Positions 51,752 to 63,423 of a stretch of DNA of 64,000 bases are shown piece after piece. The notes below the pieces were generated by a model. It saw only the letters and a list, made by a program, of their open reading frames with translations. It was not told the DNA's origin and searched no databases. A program made the position numbers and the translations under genes. Position 1 is the first letter of the stretch. Each line of letters begins with the position of its first letter. The stretch comes from Diplosphaera chodatii (taxonomy: Eukaryota > Chlorophyta > Trebouxiophyceae > Prasiolales > Stichococcaceae). The stretch spans positions 1,178,001-1,242,000 of the forward strand of contig JAALGY010000021.1 of assembly GCA_032358165.1 (NCBI GenBank), given 5' to 3'.

Positions 51752-53936
51752 ATGTCTCGTAGCAACAAATTCCCTCCTGTTCCGGAACCCTTTGAAGCAC
51801 TCACTCCAGCACACAAACAGAAGGCGGCAGTTTGGCACGGGCGCACTCTCCCTGAGTGTAGCGTGATGGAAGCGGTGCTGTGCGACTGCCCACTGCTGCG
51901 CAGCTCGCCCGCTGGCTGCAGCACAGCAACAGCGAGCAGGGAGTGCCGGCCTTCGGCAGGCATTTGCGGCTGCTCCTTGCCTCAGCTTCGGACGAGAACA
52001 CATTCATGTCGAAGTACTGGCGTTTGTCATAGCACAGTCCGCAAAGATGGCAGCGCTGAAAGCAGGGGGTTGAAGGCAGTCGACCCAGAGCAGCCCACAC
52101 TGCGAGAGCAGTTTGCAGCACAGAAGCAGCAAGGTGGGCTGGCAAAGGCGCTCACAAGTAAATCGAGCGTGCAAGCATGCTGCATGACGATTTGGGACGA
52201 GGGAACATGGTGCAAGCAGTGCAGCTGTGCGGCAACGCTGCGTGACTGATCAGCGAGGATCGCTTGCCGTGCAGGCATTCCTGGCGATGCTGTCAGCAGA
52301 GCACAGGATGCCACACTGCAGCTGCAGGCGGCTGCTGCTGCGGCTGCGCGGAATCGAGACGGCAGCGGTGGCAGCCCAATCAGGACCACCGGGTTGCGGA
52401 GAACCCCGCTGTCAGGCGGCGTGAACAACGCCTCCTCGCAGTACGACCTGCCCTCGCCAGCGGTGGCGGTCCGCAACTTGGTGCGTGTCAACCAATGCTT
52501 GAGCTGCACATGTGATCTGGTCAGGCAAACGTGCATGGAAGGAACCACTCTGCTGTCTGTCGTGCAAGGATCTTCGCGTGTTCCGATGGCCATCAGAACC
52601 TGATCAGAGCCCCTGCCCTGCAGGTGGAGCAGGTTCAGTTTGCACACCTGTGCACCACCATGTCCAGCATGCACCACCGACGGGCCGGGTACCCCTTTGG
52701 CACGCTGGTCGACTTTGCGTCGGACGGCGCGGGGTTCCCCATCTTCTGCATGTCGCCGCTGGCGATCCACACGCGCAACATCGTGGAGGACTGCCGCTGC
52801 TCGCTGGTGGTGCAGATGCCCGGCTGGGCGGGGCTGGCTAATGCGCGCGTCACCATTTTTGGGGACGTGTATCAGCTGCCGCCAGAGCTGCAGGAGCCAG
52901 CACGGGAGGTGAGGCATTAGGCACATGAGTTGCTGTACATGCATCATAACACGCAATGGTGCAGGCAAGGGAATCTATGTTTGCAACAGTGTGCTGAGCT
53001 ATTATGGTGCTGACCTCGATGGCAGCCAGGGGCTGCAGCTGGCTGCTGGATGCTTGTAGGGGGCACAGCCCTCTGCTTTGCAAGGTACACGCCGCCCCAA
53101 GGCTGCTTGTCTGCGCGCAGATCTTCGCGCAGAAGCACAGCACGGACAGCAAGGAGCGGTGGCTATCGGGCAACACAGTGTGCTTCCGCATGAACCGCAT
53201 CTCCGATGTGTACTTTGTCGGCGGCTTCGGCACGGTGCAATGGCTGGACGTTGCCGAGTACATGGCCGCAACCCCCGACAGCATCGTCATGCACCAGCCC
53301 CTACGCGTGCTGCAGGTGCGCCACCTTGCAGCATCCAGACTGCACCCTATCATCGGTGAGTGGTGTTGCCATGGTCACTGTGACCGAAATTCTATAGGAA
53401 GAAGAAAGGATAGCGACTGCCACCCCTTTATATGTCCTCCGCTATCTAGCTTGACACCCACACTCTCCAACATCTCATCGTGCAGGTGCTGAACGACACG
53501 TACGCTGTGGAGCTGCGGCATCTCATCCGGCAGGGCGAGCGGGAGGCCAGCGACGCGCAGTTCATCTCCATTGACAGACTCGGCGCGGATGTGCGCGCAC
53601 GCTTTGGCACAGACTACAGCGTCGAACGCGTTGGCTTCGACAAGGTGGCCCAGAGAGCCCTCACTTGTGTGTGAACTCAGTTGTGATCTGTACGCACCGC
53701 ATCACCGTTGTGTGAGGCGCACGTTCTGCATCTCTGGTTGGCATCTTGTGTGGCCCAGTACGGTCCAGGTGCGGTGATATGCATGACATTTCAACTTGCA
53801 CGTGCAGCCGGTGCACACGCTGGAGGAGGCAGTTGCATCCATCAGCCGGCTGTGCGCCAACTTTCCAGACACCCATCAGGGTACAGAGGTTCCCCTTAAC
53901 GGCAACACCTCAGGACAGCCAGCCTCAGCCTCCTAG
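51752..53936 (+). CDS. Plastid pyridoxamine 5'-phosphate oxidase-like split-barrel protein
   Basis: Member of the plant family I recall as At1g51560-like, with an FMN-binding split-barrel fold and a C-terminal DUF2470-like domain. It is related to heme-oxygenase-like and GluTR-binding proteins; no enzyme activity is assured. A long N-terminal region (ATG 51752) leads to VNNASSQYDLPSPAVAVRNL. Core exons are 52624-52908 (TTMSSMHHRRAGYPFGTLVD, SPLAIHTRNIVEDCRCSLVV, NARVTIFGDVYQLP), 53121-53315 (NRISDVYFVGGFGTVQWLDV) and from 53486 (VLNDTYAVELRHLIRQ, AQFISIDRLGADVRARFGTD). A last exon from 53808 (VHTLEEAVASISRLC) runs to TAG 53934-53936. The HHRRAGYPFG and VGGFGT blocks are the best family marks. 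Plastid location is inferred from the family and the non-conserved leader. Confidence 0.88.
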
Positions 53937-54251
53937 ATGCTGTGACTGACATGCAGGCCAGCTGCAAAAATGTAGTTGGTTTTTTCAGCCCAGAGTGGAC
54001 AGTGTGCAATCAGCAATGACACATCAGCTTTTCATTGCATGATGCTTAGCACTATCTCCTGTGTTGGCTGCTGATTTGGTACGGTCAACAGAACAGTGGC
54101 AATGGCAGGAAGGACATGTGCATCAGCCGGACTGTGTCCCACATATGCTGCACAAGATGTTTCGAACTCTGCAGATGCAGACCCAGCCCCCAGACCACAC
54201 AGAAACCAGCGAGGTGCCAAACGAGCTAACACAAGCAAAAGTCTGCAAGCC
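53937..54251. other. Convergent 3' region
   Basis: About 315 bp between the stop codons of the PNPOx-like gene and the DUF1118 gene. Only 3' UTR sequence is expected; nothing else is seen. Confidence 0.4.
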
Positions 54252-55694
54252 TCAAGCAACCTCCTTTTGGAGGGTGGACAAAAGCTGGCCACCCGCAAAT
54301 GCTGCCGAGCCGCCCAGTGCACCCAGCGCTACAATTGCAACCTGCAACATGCGTCTTTGCTGAGACAAGGATCCAGTGATGAGGCACTACCTTGCAAACA
54401 GCTGTGCAGCGCATGGCACCCACGGTAGGTGCTCACCTGGGCGGCAATCAAGCCACTGCTGGTGTCGGGCAGGAAGTACACAGCAGCAGGCGCCAGCGCA
54501 TACAGCGCAAAGGCCGCGGCAAACAGCTTACCGGGAGTGTTCCTGCAACACGCCAGCTTCATGTTTCTCAGCAAGCGTGAGCTGCATGACCCTCGGTGCA
54601 TAGGGCGGGATCTTGCATACATGTTGCAGGGCTGCAGTTCCAACTGCCCCATGGACAGCAAGCAGACCTGTCCACAGCTGCCGACAGGAGGCCCAGGTTC
54701 TCTGCTGTCTCAAGGAGGCCAGAGTTCTCAATGAACGTCAGCGTAATGCCTGCAGTAGGGTGTCGGGAGCCTGACGTTACACTAGCCTTCCGACAAATCC
54801 TCGTGTACGGTATGAAAGAGAATCGCAATCGAACAGGGCACGCCGAGTACATCAGTCCGGCAGATGATCCGATCGCAGCTGTCTCACCGTTGTTCTGCAG
54901 CAGCGACAGCAGCTTGAGGTCCTCCAGCTTGGACAGCAGGCGCAGCTGCTCCACGCGCGCCAGCAGCTTAGGCGTCGGCAGGTCATCCGCCCGTTGCCGG
55001 AACTTGCGCTCCTTGCTGTTGTTGGCGATGCTGATCAACTGCGCAAATGCAGCACGTCAGGTTGCACCTCTCAAAACCCACACGCAACTTCAATTGACAC
55101 TTGTGGGTTGTTTGTGTGGCGTGTCGGCAATGGCATGTGGGTAAGATGTACCAGCGTGTAGGCGCTGCAACGACAGAGGCAGCTGATGCTTCGCTGGATG
55201 GTACCAGGATGCAATAACAAGCATGATGACGACCAGCACGCATCAAGGCCCACCTTCTTCACTGGTTGGCTGCCGATGCGCAGGGTGCCGCCCTTCCCAA
55301 ACGGCTGCGTGCCCCCGCCAATGCGCTGCATGCCAATGGTCAGCCGGACAGCAGTCAGCTGTCATCCATGTCACCGATATGCCCAGCCGCCACAATTTAG
55401 GAGTTCTCATGCTAGACACATGTTCAACGACAACCCGGGACGCCGCTTGGCTTGGCATGTGAAGGTCTGCGTGCCGCATGCCACCTGCGCGCCCTTCTGT
55501 GCATTGGGCACCTTCCGCGGCGGAGGCCGCTTCTTGCCGCTGCCTGCCTGCAGCTTCTTTGTGACTGGCGCCGCTGCTGCTTGTACAACTGGCGGCGACA
55601 CCCGCGCAGTGTGAGGTTGTGACGGGTGCGCCATTGGTGCCAGCCGCTGGCCGCTCAGGAAATTCGAACGCTGCATGAGCATGCTGCCTGCCAT
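54252..55694 (-). CDS. DUF1118-family plastid membrane protein
   Basis: Plant and algal plastid protein of unknown function. The start at 55694 gives MAGSMLMQRSNFLSGQRL, a basic, Ser/Pro/Ala-rich transit peptide, followed by a Lys-rich segment (KKLQAGSGKKRPPPRKVPN). Then come GGTLRIGSQPVKKVG and an exon at about 54890-55030 (LLARVEQLRLLSKLEDLKLL). ITLTFIENSGLLETAENLGL and LLSAAVDR follow. Two hydrophobic segments come next: GKLFAAAFALYALAPAAVYF (about 54480-54540) with LPDTSSGLIAAQ, and VAIVALGALGGSAAFAGGQL ending LLSTLQKEVA at TGA 54252-54254. The repeated KxEDLxLLSxxE... leucine-rich helices followed by a GTPG/NTPG turn and two transmembrane helices are the family pattern. Thylakoid or envelope membrane location is inferred. 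Confidence 0.85.
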
Positions 55695-56324
55695 CTGTTC
55701 CCTGCAGCACAGATGTCATTATGACTCCATCCAGCGGACGCTCTTGGGTCCACACAAGTGCAGCAGGCCCTGCACATAGATCAATGCCAGAATTGCATGC
55801 TGCGCACCTACAAGCGGATCCGGCGGTGTGCAGCGCTGTCGTAGATTGGTGTTGTGACGCAGCGAAGCATAAGCAGAAGTCTGCGTCGTGCAGTGCAAGT
55901 CTGACGGACGTGCACCTGCGGAACAACAGATCTGAGCCAATCGTGATCGCTGAGCTGGCATGAGTCATGCATCAGCTCACACCGTTGTGATCGCTGAGAG
56001 GCCGAATGCCAGACATTGATTCGACCGATCTGCTTCACCTGACTGCCTCGGCGTCTCGAGATGAGAGCTGTTGCAGTGCAGTAGATCTGGATGCGCATGT
56101 GGGCCTTACATTGCAACCTGTCAGTCTTGTGATGCTCGCAACACAGTGTGGCGCTGCCACCACGGCAGATGGCAATGGCACGCAGCATGCCGTTCCATCG
56201 AATGCAGCACTGGCAGTGCGTGTTTGCGACAATGTGTCGCACTGAAATCTCTGAAAAAGGTTGGCCATCCGCCTCTGCAAAACTGTTCTATGTTGCCAGA
56301 TATGCACGAAATTGCATAGAATTG
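55695..56324. other. Intergenic region between DUF1118 and FolD genes
   Basis: About 630 bp, both neighbours on the minus strand. It contains the FolD 3' UTR and the DUF1118-gene promoter. Short open frames on both strands lack recognised motifs. Confidence 0.4.
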
Positions 56325-58372
56325 TCAGCTGCGCGGCTTCCAGATGTCAGAGTGTCGCTTGGCGGCCTCGATGGTGTTGTGCAGCAGCGCAGCAATGGTC
56401 ATTGGGCCCACGCCTGCAAGCACAGCGTATCCTGTGTTAAACATTTGAGATTGGGGCAAGATGCTGAGTTGTACATAGTGACATCAACATTGACAGACGA
56501 CACTGCCATTCATCCAATGGGCGGCTTCACCGACCTCCAGGCACAGGAGTTATTGCCGAGGCGACCTCCGAGACGTCCTCGAAGCTGACGTCGCCCACTA
56601 GCTTGTGCTTGTGGGTCTGCGTGGCCTTTTCTCGCACATTGATGCCCACATCCAGCACCACCGCCCCTGGCTTTACCCACTCTCTCGTCACCTGCCACAG
56701 TCACAGAAGGTGCTTGCATACTGCATTGCTGCCATGTGACATCATGATACTGAGAACACTCTGACGAGGCAGCGTACTAGGTTTTTACGGATTACCAGCT
56801 CGGGGTGGCCCACAGCAACCACCAGGATGTCGGCAGTCCGGCACACGTCCGGCAGGAACTTGTTGAGCGGCTTGATGGGCTCTGGCATCGTTGTCGCACG
56901 GTCCATCGTCTCCTCAATCTCTGCTGGCTGCGCGCCACCTGGGACGATGCTCACACAGTATGAGGCTGTGTACAGTAATTGCTGTGGCCAATGGGAACAT
57001 GCATCTGCTTCTCCAGCAAGCAGAGACTCCTCGCCCAACACCTCAATCGAACCTCGCTAACTCCTCCTCACTACATCAGGCTTGGGAGCTCAATACGCTG
57101 CTGGTCTGTCAACTGTCGGTTGTCAGCACACCCGAGATGGGCGGCAGGCAGGCCTGTGCCTGTGCGCGCTCCGCAGCCTCAGCATCTCGCCGTGACTCCT
57201 CGTATGAGTCATACGCCACACGGTGGCAGATGGTGACGGCCGCAGCGCCATTGTCCCGGAACAACACGGCCAGTGGCAACCCGACTGTGTTGCTATCGCC
57301 AATCACCACGACCTGCGTTGGGGCATGCACAGCACATTCATTGCAATGAATTGCATCTCAGGCACAAGCCCCATCACATCGTGACTTGATATGCAGGGCG
57401 CTACATTGGGTGCGGAGGCCATCGAGACAGTGCCTTGCCTTCTTGTTGTGGATGGGTATGTTGCTGCGCTTCAGCAGCTCGATGCATGCAAGTGCTGGGC
57501 AGGGCGAGTACGTTGGCAGCACCCCCCGCATCATCATGCGCCCCACGTTCACGGGCGACAACCCTGTAAGGTCACGGGCGCGCTTAGGTTCCAGCACCCT
57601 TCTTGACAGAGCCAGAATGGCGAGTCAACAGCAAAATGTGCTGCATGCAGCCCTGCCATATCGTGAGCAGCCCCACCATCAACGTCCTTCACTGGCGAGA
57701 TGTCCTGCAGGATGATCTCATCCCTCAGGTCCCCCGGCAGTGGCAGCTGCACCAGGATGCCATCGACGTGCGTGTCATTCGACAGCTGCTCTACGATGGT
57801 CTGCACGTCGGCCTCCACCGCATTCTCCGGCAGCTTGTACAGCGTGGACTCGATGCCAACCTGCACAACAGACACATGCTTCGACGGACTCGCTAATCCC
57901 TCGCATCATATTGCAGCCTCGGGAGGCAAGCATCATGGCTGCATAGCGGGTGCGTGCCCACCCGCTTGCAGGCATCCTGCTTTCGCTGCACATAGATGGC
58001 GGAGTCTGGCCGACTGCCAGCGATGATGACCGCCAGGCCAGGCGTTCTGCCGACCTCCTTGGTCAGCTGCGCCGCCTCTGCGGCTATGCTCTTCTCCCAC
58101 TCTCGTGCAATCGACTTGCCGTCAAGGATCCTGGCAGTCGCTGCAGGGTATCATGTATACATCACGTTCCCCTGTATGACCGGTAAACAATGGCACATCT
58201 GACAACAATCAGATGTGGTGTGCACAGCGATCGTTGCACGACACTCACAGCTGCTGCTGGCGAGGGATCGGACCGCCGCTGGCGCCCCAGCGATGACCTC
58301 TGCCGGGTTGCTGCCGGTCGCCAGGACGGTGCGCAGGCCGTGGCACGCCCCATAGAGGCTTCTACGCAGCAT
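56325..58372 (-). CDS. folD: Bifunctional methylenetetrahydrofolate dehydrogenase/cyclohydrolase with an internal insertion
   Basis: Interconverts 5,10-methylene-, methenyl- and 10-formyl-tetrahydrofolate using NADP. The start at 58372 gives [17 protein letters not shown], an Arg-rich, likely mitochondrial presequence. Then come [36 protein letters not shown] and the catalytic YVQRK region. [20 protein letters not shown] and ISPVKDVDG follow, then NVGRMMM and [18 protein letters not shown], the dinucleotide-binding loop. [32 protein letters not shown] and [19 protein letters not shown] complete the C-terminal domain. The stop is TGA 56325-56327. Two oddities are visible. The usual PCTP is PCPA ([13 protein letters not shown]). 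Between VTICHRV and [10 protein letters not shown] there is an insertion of roughly 75 residues coded around 56840-57230 ([38 protein letters not shown]), where most FolD proteins have about 12. Part of this could be misread intron. Confidence 0.93.
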
Positions 58373-58909
58373 GCCCAGCCAGTGCTCCGTCCAGTCAGTG
58401 GGCTGGACCAAAGCAAATCAGCTGCACCTTGAGTTTGCGATTCACTGTTGCTGTATGATCCCCACACTCTACACACTTGATCCAGAGCTTCAACTGTCAA
58501 AAGATGGGTGGGAGCTTCCAGGCGACAGACAGCGAGTCACTGGAGCTGCGTGCGGTCAGTCACAGGTCTAGTGTGGCCGGCGATCCAAGTGGTCGCCCGC
58601 AGGCGACACAGGAAGCACTGCCACCTCATCACTGCCCGAAGATCGGAGAGATTGCGGGCCCAGACAGACAGCACAGCACGGCGCGCCGTGCAGAGTTAGC
58701 GCCGTGAACCAGGTGTGGAAGTGTCCCACGCAGGCACCTGCCATGTAGCAGACTCTACAAACTGTACAGTTGAAGTGGTTGAACCACGGCCCACACTGGT
58801 CTGCATCATGTCACCAGGCTGCCTTGTTGTCCGGGCGAGCAGCTGCAGACTGCAAAGCAGCACTGTGCAGCACAGCACCAGACAGACGTGCCGCCACGCT
58901 CACCCGCGT
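58373..58909. other. Divergent intergenic region, FolD / TatB
   Basis: About 540 bp holding promoters for both genes. The TatB frame stays open upstream to about 58715, including a second in-frame ATG at 58808, so its 5' UTR or a longer leader may begin here. No TATA box is evident. Confidence 0.4.
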
Positions 58910-59614
58910 ATGAGCCTCGTCTGTGCCAGCATCAGACCCGCCTTGCCGGCATGCTCTACGGCACAGCGGCTACGGCACACCTCATCTGTGGGCAGCAGGC
59001 TTGCAAACCCCTCAGGCGTGCACATACAGTGGCGACGCCAGCAGGGCAGCATCAGCAGCAGGGGCAGGCTGCAGGTACATGCAGCCTTCTTTGGCGTGGG
59101 CGCGCCCGAGGCAGTGCTGGTCGGGATCGTGGCTTTGGTTATATTCGGACCCCAGGGCCTGGCAGAGGCAGCCAAGACAGCTGGCAAGGCAGTCAGGGCG
59201 TTCAAGCCCACTTTTGACGAGCTAACGAGCGTGTCTCGGGACTTGCGGAACACGCTGGACGAGGAGCTGGGCATCAACGACATCCGCAACGAGTTCAGGG
59301 GGACAAACTACACTTCGCCCAGCCGCGGTGCGCAGCAGCCCAGCTGGGACGACCTGGGGACGCAGGCCAAGTCTTCGCAGTCAGCAGCGTCCAGCAGCAG
59401 CAACAGCCCAGACGGCGGGCAGACAAACGCGGAGGACATCAACTCCATGCGCACACGGTCTGCTGAGCTGGCGTGGGGCAGTGGCGGTGACAGCATGTCA
59501 GAGCGGGCAGGCAGCGGCAGCGGCAGCAAGGCGGACGATGGCATCGCCAACGTGTCACTGGACGAGCTCCAGGCTGAGCTGGCCCGGCGGCGAGCAGCCA
59601 AGCCGGATGCGTAG
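58910..59614 (+). CDS. Sec-independent thylakoid translocase subunit TatB/Hcf106
   Basis: Receptor-complex subunit of the thylakoid twin-arginine (delta-pH) pathway, acting with TatC and TatA to move folded proteins into the lumen. Read as a single uninterrupted exon. From ATG 58910 (MSLVCASIRPALPACS...) a basic, Ser-rich transit peptide ends near QVHA. The mature part starts AFFGVGAPEAVLVGIVALVI and FGPQGLAEAAKTAGKAVRAF. That is one transmembrane helix, the FGP hinge and an amphipathic helix, all diagnostic. KPTFDELTSVSRDLRNTLDE and ELGINDIRNEF match Hcf106 rather than Tha4/TatA. The tail is Ser/Gly/Ala-rich and ends QAELARRRAAKPDA. Start choice is uncertain because the frame extends upstream. 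Intron absence contrasts with the other genes in the window. Confidence 0.92.
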   Translation: MSLVCASIRPALPACSTAQRLRHTSSVGSRLANPSGVHIQWRRQQGSISSRGRLQVHAAFFGVGAPEAVLVGIVALVIFGPQGLAEAAKTAGKAVRAFKPTFDELTSVSRDLRNTLDEELGINDIRNEFRGTNYTSPSRGAQQPSWDDLGTQAKSSQSAASSSSNSPDGGQTNAEDINSMRTRSAELAWGSGGDSMSERAGSGSGSKADDGIANVSLDELQAELARRRAAKPDA

Positions 59615-60076
59615 GATGATTCACGTAGCTTGAGAGGAAGTGGGTGCATCCGAGTGCAGCATGGCGCCCGCATTCGAGAAAAATTGCAGTTTACCTCCCG
59701 CTAAGCCTGCAACTTGCATAATAGCTGCGAACATCATGCTGTGCAGTCCATCGCCTGTCAAGGTCTGCTCAGGAAGCGAGCACTCGCATCAAATGCTTGG
59801 CAGGTGGCAACCCACCGTGCGCGGAAGTAGATGTAAAACTGTTGCTGATTTTCACAGCTCATTTCTCTGTCAGCACTGCGTTTCCGACACCTTGGACATA
59901 GACGTTTGCAGCGTGGTCACGGCGTGCCACTGCTTGTGCAGCCAACCAGGCAAAACTCTATCACAAGCTTCCACACAGTTTGCAACACCAAAACATCGTG
60001 GCCAGCACAACGGCCCAGCGCATGTGACCTTCGTTCAGTTGTCGCAAGCTGCACTTGGCATCGACACCATCGAAGG
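59615..60076. other. Intergenic region between TatB and the SR-KH-J gene
   Basis: About 460 bp with the TatB 3' UTR and the promoter of the next gene. Nothing further is recognised. Confidence 0.4.
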
Positions 60077-63000
60077 ATGCCCCGGCGGTCTCGGTCTAGG
60101 TCGAGATCACGCTCCCGCGAGCGCCGGCATCACAGCAGGAACCACGATGCGGACGACAAGCATGACAAGCACCGCAAACGCGACAAAGACAGCAGGGAGG
60201 ACGACACGCAAAGGGACAGGCACAGGAGCCGGGACAACGACGAGGGGCACAGGCGCTCTAGCCCAGAGCGCAGGTGGGCAAGCACGGTCAAGCAGCCTCT
60301 GCGGGGCAATCATGAGGGGGTTGGCGCAGCATTCATTCCTGAAGCTCTCCAATGCTCGAACGCTCGGGATGAAGAAGACCTAAACATCGCCATGATTCCT
60401 CTGGTTGCCAGGCGGTCGCCGCCCCCGTCAGCTGCGGACAGTGAACAGGGCAAGAAGCGGGCGCGGCTCGAGAAGCTGAAGGCGTGGAAGCAACAGCACG
60501 CGGCAGCAGCCACTCCGCCAGCACAGCAGCCCAGCTTTACGTTAGATGCAGCGGTGTCGAACAGCGAACAGCCTTCGCAAACAGCAAAGCCAGCATGGTG
60601 AGCACTGTTTGGACCGGCCCCACTTGTCACTGACTGAGGTCGGTATGCAATGGAGCTCTGCCGCAAACCTCTATGGCCTTGGTGCGTGCAAGGACGCCAT
60701 GGGATGATCCAGAGCTGGCGGGAGCGGCGCCAGAAGCAGGCGCACCTGCTGAGAATGGTGCCGGGGCGCCGGTACAGGCGGGCCACCCCGCAGCAGCCCA
60801 GCCGGCGCCCTTTGTGCCCAAGCCTGCTGTGCCGATCTCCATCGCCAAGCGGCGGGCGCACTTTGTGATGGAGGAGGCGCACAAGCTGCTGAAGCGGGAG
60901 CAGGTGCGTGCAGGCCTCGCCAGCAGACCATGGTGTATTGTGCTGTTGTAGCAGGTCTCGATTGCAAGCAAATGCACGGGAGGGCTGCGAAGTCCTGCAT
61001 AGATGGACCCAGCAGGCGTGCATCTGTAGCCATGTAAGCTTAGACAGTATCTTATCGCGCGGTGGTGGGTACAGCTGTCTCCTCAATGCCGTCGGTATGT
61101 GCGGCTTGGGAGCACGTCTTCTGGCAAAGCAAGCCCGGCGCTTGGCGCATGCGCTCGAGCCGGGAAAGTATGTATTGGTGAATACATACCAATTACTGGC
61201 ACGTGCACTCATACAAGCAGCCAACACGGCGCGGCGTGCGCAGGACGATGATGAGGAGGATGCGCTGGATGCGTTCATGGCGGCGGAGGTGCTGCCGGAG
61301 GTGACGGCGGCGCAGGCGGCGGAGCGCGCCGCCCGGGAGCAGGAGCGCCTCGCGCGCGCCAAGGCCCTGGCGGTGCGTGGCGGCCCCTCGACACCGTCCC
61401 TGACTGCAGCACTTCTTGCGGGGGCGACAAGCCCATGTGCTGCCCTGCCAATGGCGCCCTCGACATGGGGTGTCACATACCCCAGCTCCCTGCCGAGGAC
61501 CCTGAGCCTGCTGCAATGACCAGGCAGCTTGACTGTGATGCTGCGGCGGCAGGAGGGCAAGCCCACAACCATCCCCAAGCTGGACAAGATCCTGGACGAG
61601 GACTCGGATGAGGAGACGCCCGACCAAGAGCTGCAGATCCCCGCGCACAAGGTGCTCCCCCTCCCACTGCGCCTTGGCTTGCACAGCATCGTGCCACAAT
61701 GCACCAACGCTGCGCCCTGCTGACAGCATGGCAGCACCTGTCCATCACGAGGATCATGTGGAGGTGCTCAGTTTTGAGAGGCTGCTGAGCTTCCTTCGCC
61801 AACCACGCGCTTCCGCTTGTGCTCCTCAAGGTGAAGCTGGTCATCGGGGCGGGCGGCGACAAGATCAAGTTCATCCAGCGCAAGACCAAGTGCCGCATCC
61901 AGGTGTCCATCAAATGTAGTGGATATTTGGTGGCATCGCAGCTGTCTATGTCTGGTCGTTTGCTTTGCATGGGTGACGTTGGGTACACTGTGCGACAACC
62001 CCGTGCACAATGCCAGCACCCTCACCAACGAGCACGGCCACACGTGCTGTCACATCAACCCCCAGATCAGGCAAGAGCGGACACCCAGCTGCCGAGGCTA
62101 TGCATGGCCGTCATGTGGATGTGTGTGCTTGTCTGCAGATCAGGAAGGAGGAGGAGGAGCTGACCAAGGGCTTTGGCACGGGGCCGGTGCTGCAGGGGGT
62201 GCCGCGGGGCGTGCAGAAAGACAAGGACGGCGAAGTCAAGATGGTCACCCTCATGCTCTTCGGCGATGCCGAGCAATGCAAAAAGGTCAGCGACGGGTGC
62301 TGCACGTGTAGCTGGATTGGGCTGCATGTGGCACTTCCGCTCGTGTCGCCCTGGCATCACGAAGTCGGCGCGCCAGCAGGCTCCCATGATGTGCAACAAG
62401 AGGGTTCTTGGTGCACTAAGCCGACTCCGCACCTGTGCTTGCTGCGCTTCCCCTGCAGTACAGGTCGTGCTGGCCACTGTATTTGCGGCATGCAGCTCAG
62501 GCGATGGATGCATTGCACGCAGGCGCGTGACATGATTGACGAGGCGGTGGAGAACAGGGAACAAAAGGCGAAGCAGCGGCACAAGGAGTACGAGCGCAAG
62601 CGGGAGGCCAAGGCGGCGCAGCGGCAGCTGTACCACCTGCGCCACACGCTCGACTACGAGGCGCTTGGCGTGCCCATCGGCACATCCAAGGCGAGTTGCC
62701 CACTCACAATAGACTGGCAACCCATATCTTGGGGATGCAGGTACATTGGGGTTTGGCGTCACTACGCATCTCGCTGTGAGACGATTGTCCTGCTCTTTGC
62801 TCTGCGGATGGTGTGGTTGCAACATTGCTGATGTCGCTAGCATGCTGTGCGCTGCATGACGCAGCTGTGCCGAAGGGCAGCTGCAGCGTCACCGCTTTGT
62901 TCCTATGCTCATCTCATGCTTCTTTGACGAGGCACCACGGTGGTGGGCAGGGTGGCAGAGCCGTGAGTGTGAGCCGTAAGTGAGTCGTCAGTTCACACTA

Positions 63001-63423
63001 GCATGTGAACAACCCTCTAAGCTCAGGCGCTGTGTGCAAGCAGGCGGACATCAGGTCTGCCTACCGGAAGCTGGCGGTCAAGTGGCACCCAGACAAGCAC
63101 CCCAACAACCAGGAGGAGGCAAAGCAGAAGTTCCAGGAGGTGCGCACACTCTGCAGTCACCTGGGAGCAAAATCCAGCTCGAGATGATGAGGGTTCATCA
63201 CGGCACGGTCATTGTCATGCATCAAATTGTTGCCTGTAGATGGGCCTCGGCGGATGCAAGGCACCCTGCTGCACACCGGCCTGACGTCCGATGCACTGGG
63301 TCTTGCCACTGAGGCATGCATTCTGACGGTCGCTGCTATTCGACGATGCAGATCCAAAGAGCATTTGATGCGCTCATGTCAACGGATGAAGACCAGCGGA
63401 TCGAGGCGCTGGGACACCGCTGA
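60077..63423 (+). CDS. SR-rich, KH-domain and C-terminal J-domain protein, probable RNA-processing factor
   Basis: The start at 60077 gives [20 protein letters not shown], an Arg/Ser and Arg/Asp/His/Lys-rich domain. Exon 1 (60077-60273) joins in phase at 60412 to [12 protein letters not shown] and [14 protein letters not shown]. Then come [20 protein letters not shown] and [18 protein letters not shown], resembling the DPLDAFM block of PRP5/DDX46 splicing helicases, although no helicase motifs follow. Next are [16 protein letters not shown] and [11 protein letters not shown], and a KH domain from about 61833: [20 protein letters not shown] with the GxxG loop [36 protein letters not shown] and basic helical repeats ([20 protein letters not shown]) follow. 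The end is a J domain: [37 protein letters not shown] with the HPD motif, and [19 protein letters not shown], stopping at TGA 63421-63423. An RNA-linked Hsp70 co-chaperone role, perhaps in spliceosome dynamics, is inferred. No named orthologue is recalled with certainty. Confidence 0.82.
61168..61189. repeat. Nine-base inverted repeat in the SR-KH-J gene
   Basis: GTATGTATT (61168-61176) and AATACATAC (61181-61189) are perfect complements around a GGTG loop. It lies in a probable intron just upstream of the exon encoding [14 protein letters not shown]. Confidence 0.85.

Noticed and set aside
58715..58909. Longer N-terminus for TatB
   Set aside because: The frame is open upstream, but it begins without ATG at 58715 and contains Cys/Thr-rich sequence unlike a transit peptide. 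The ATG at 58910 gives a better leader; 58808 remains possible.
60310..61737. 475-codon open frame on the minus strand
   Set aside because: It lies antisense to the SR-KH-J gene, whose exons are supported by KH and J motifs. Its translation is Arg/Cys/Ser-rich without domains, typical of an antisense shadow in GC-rich coding DNA.
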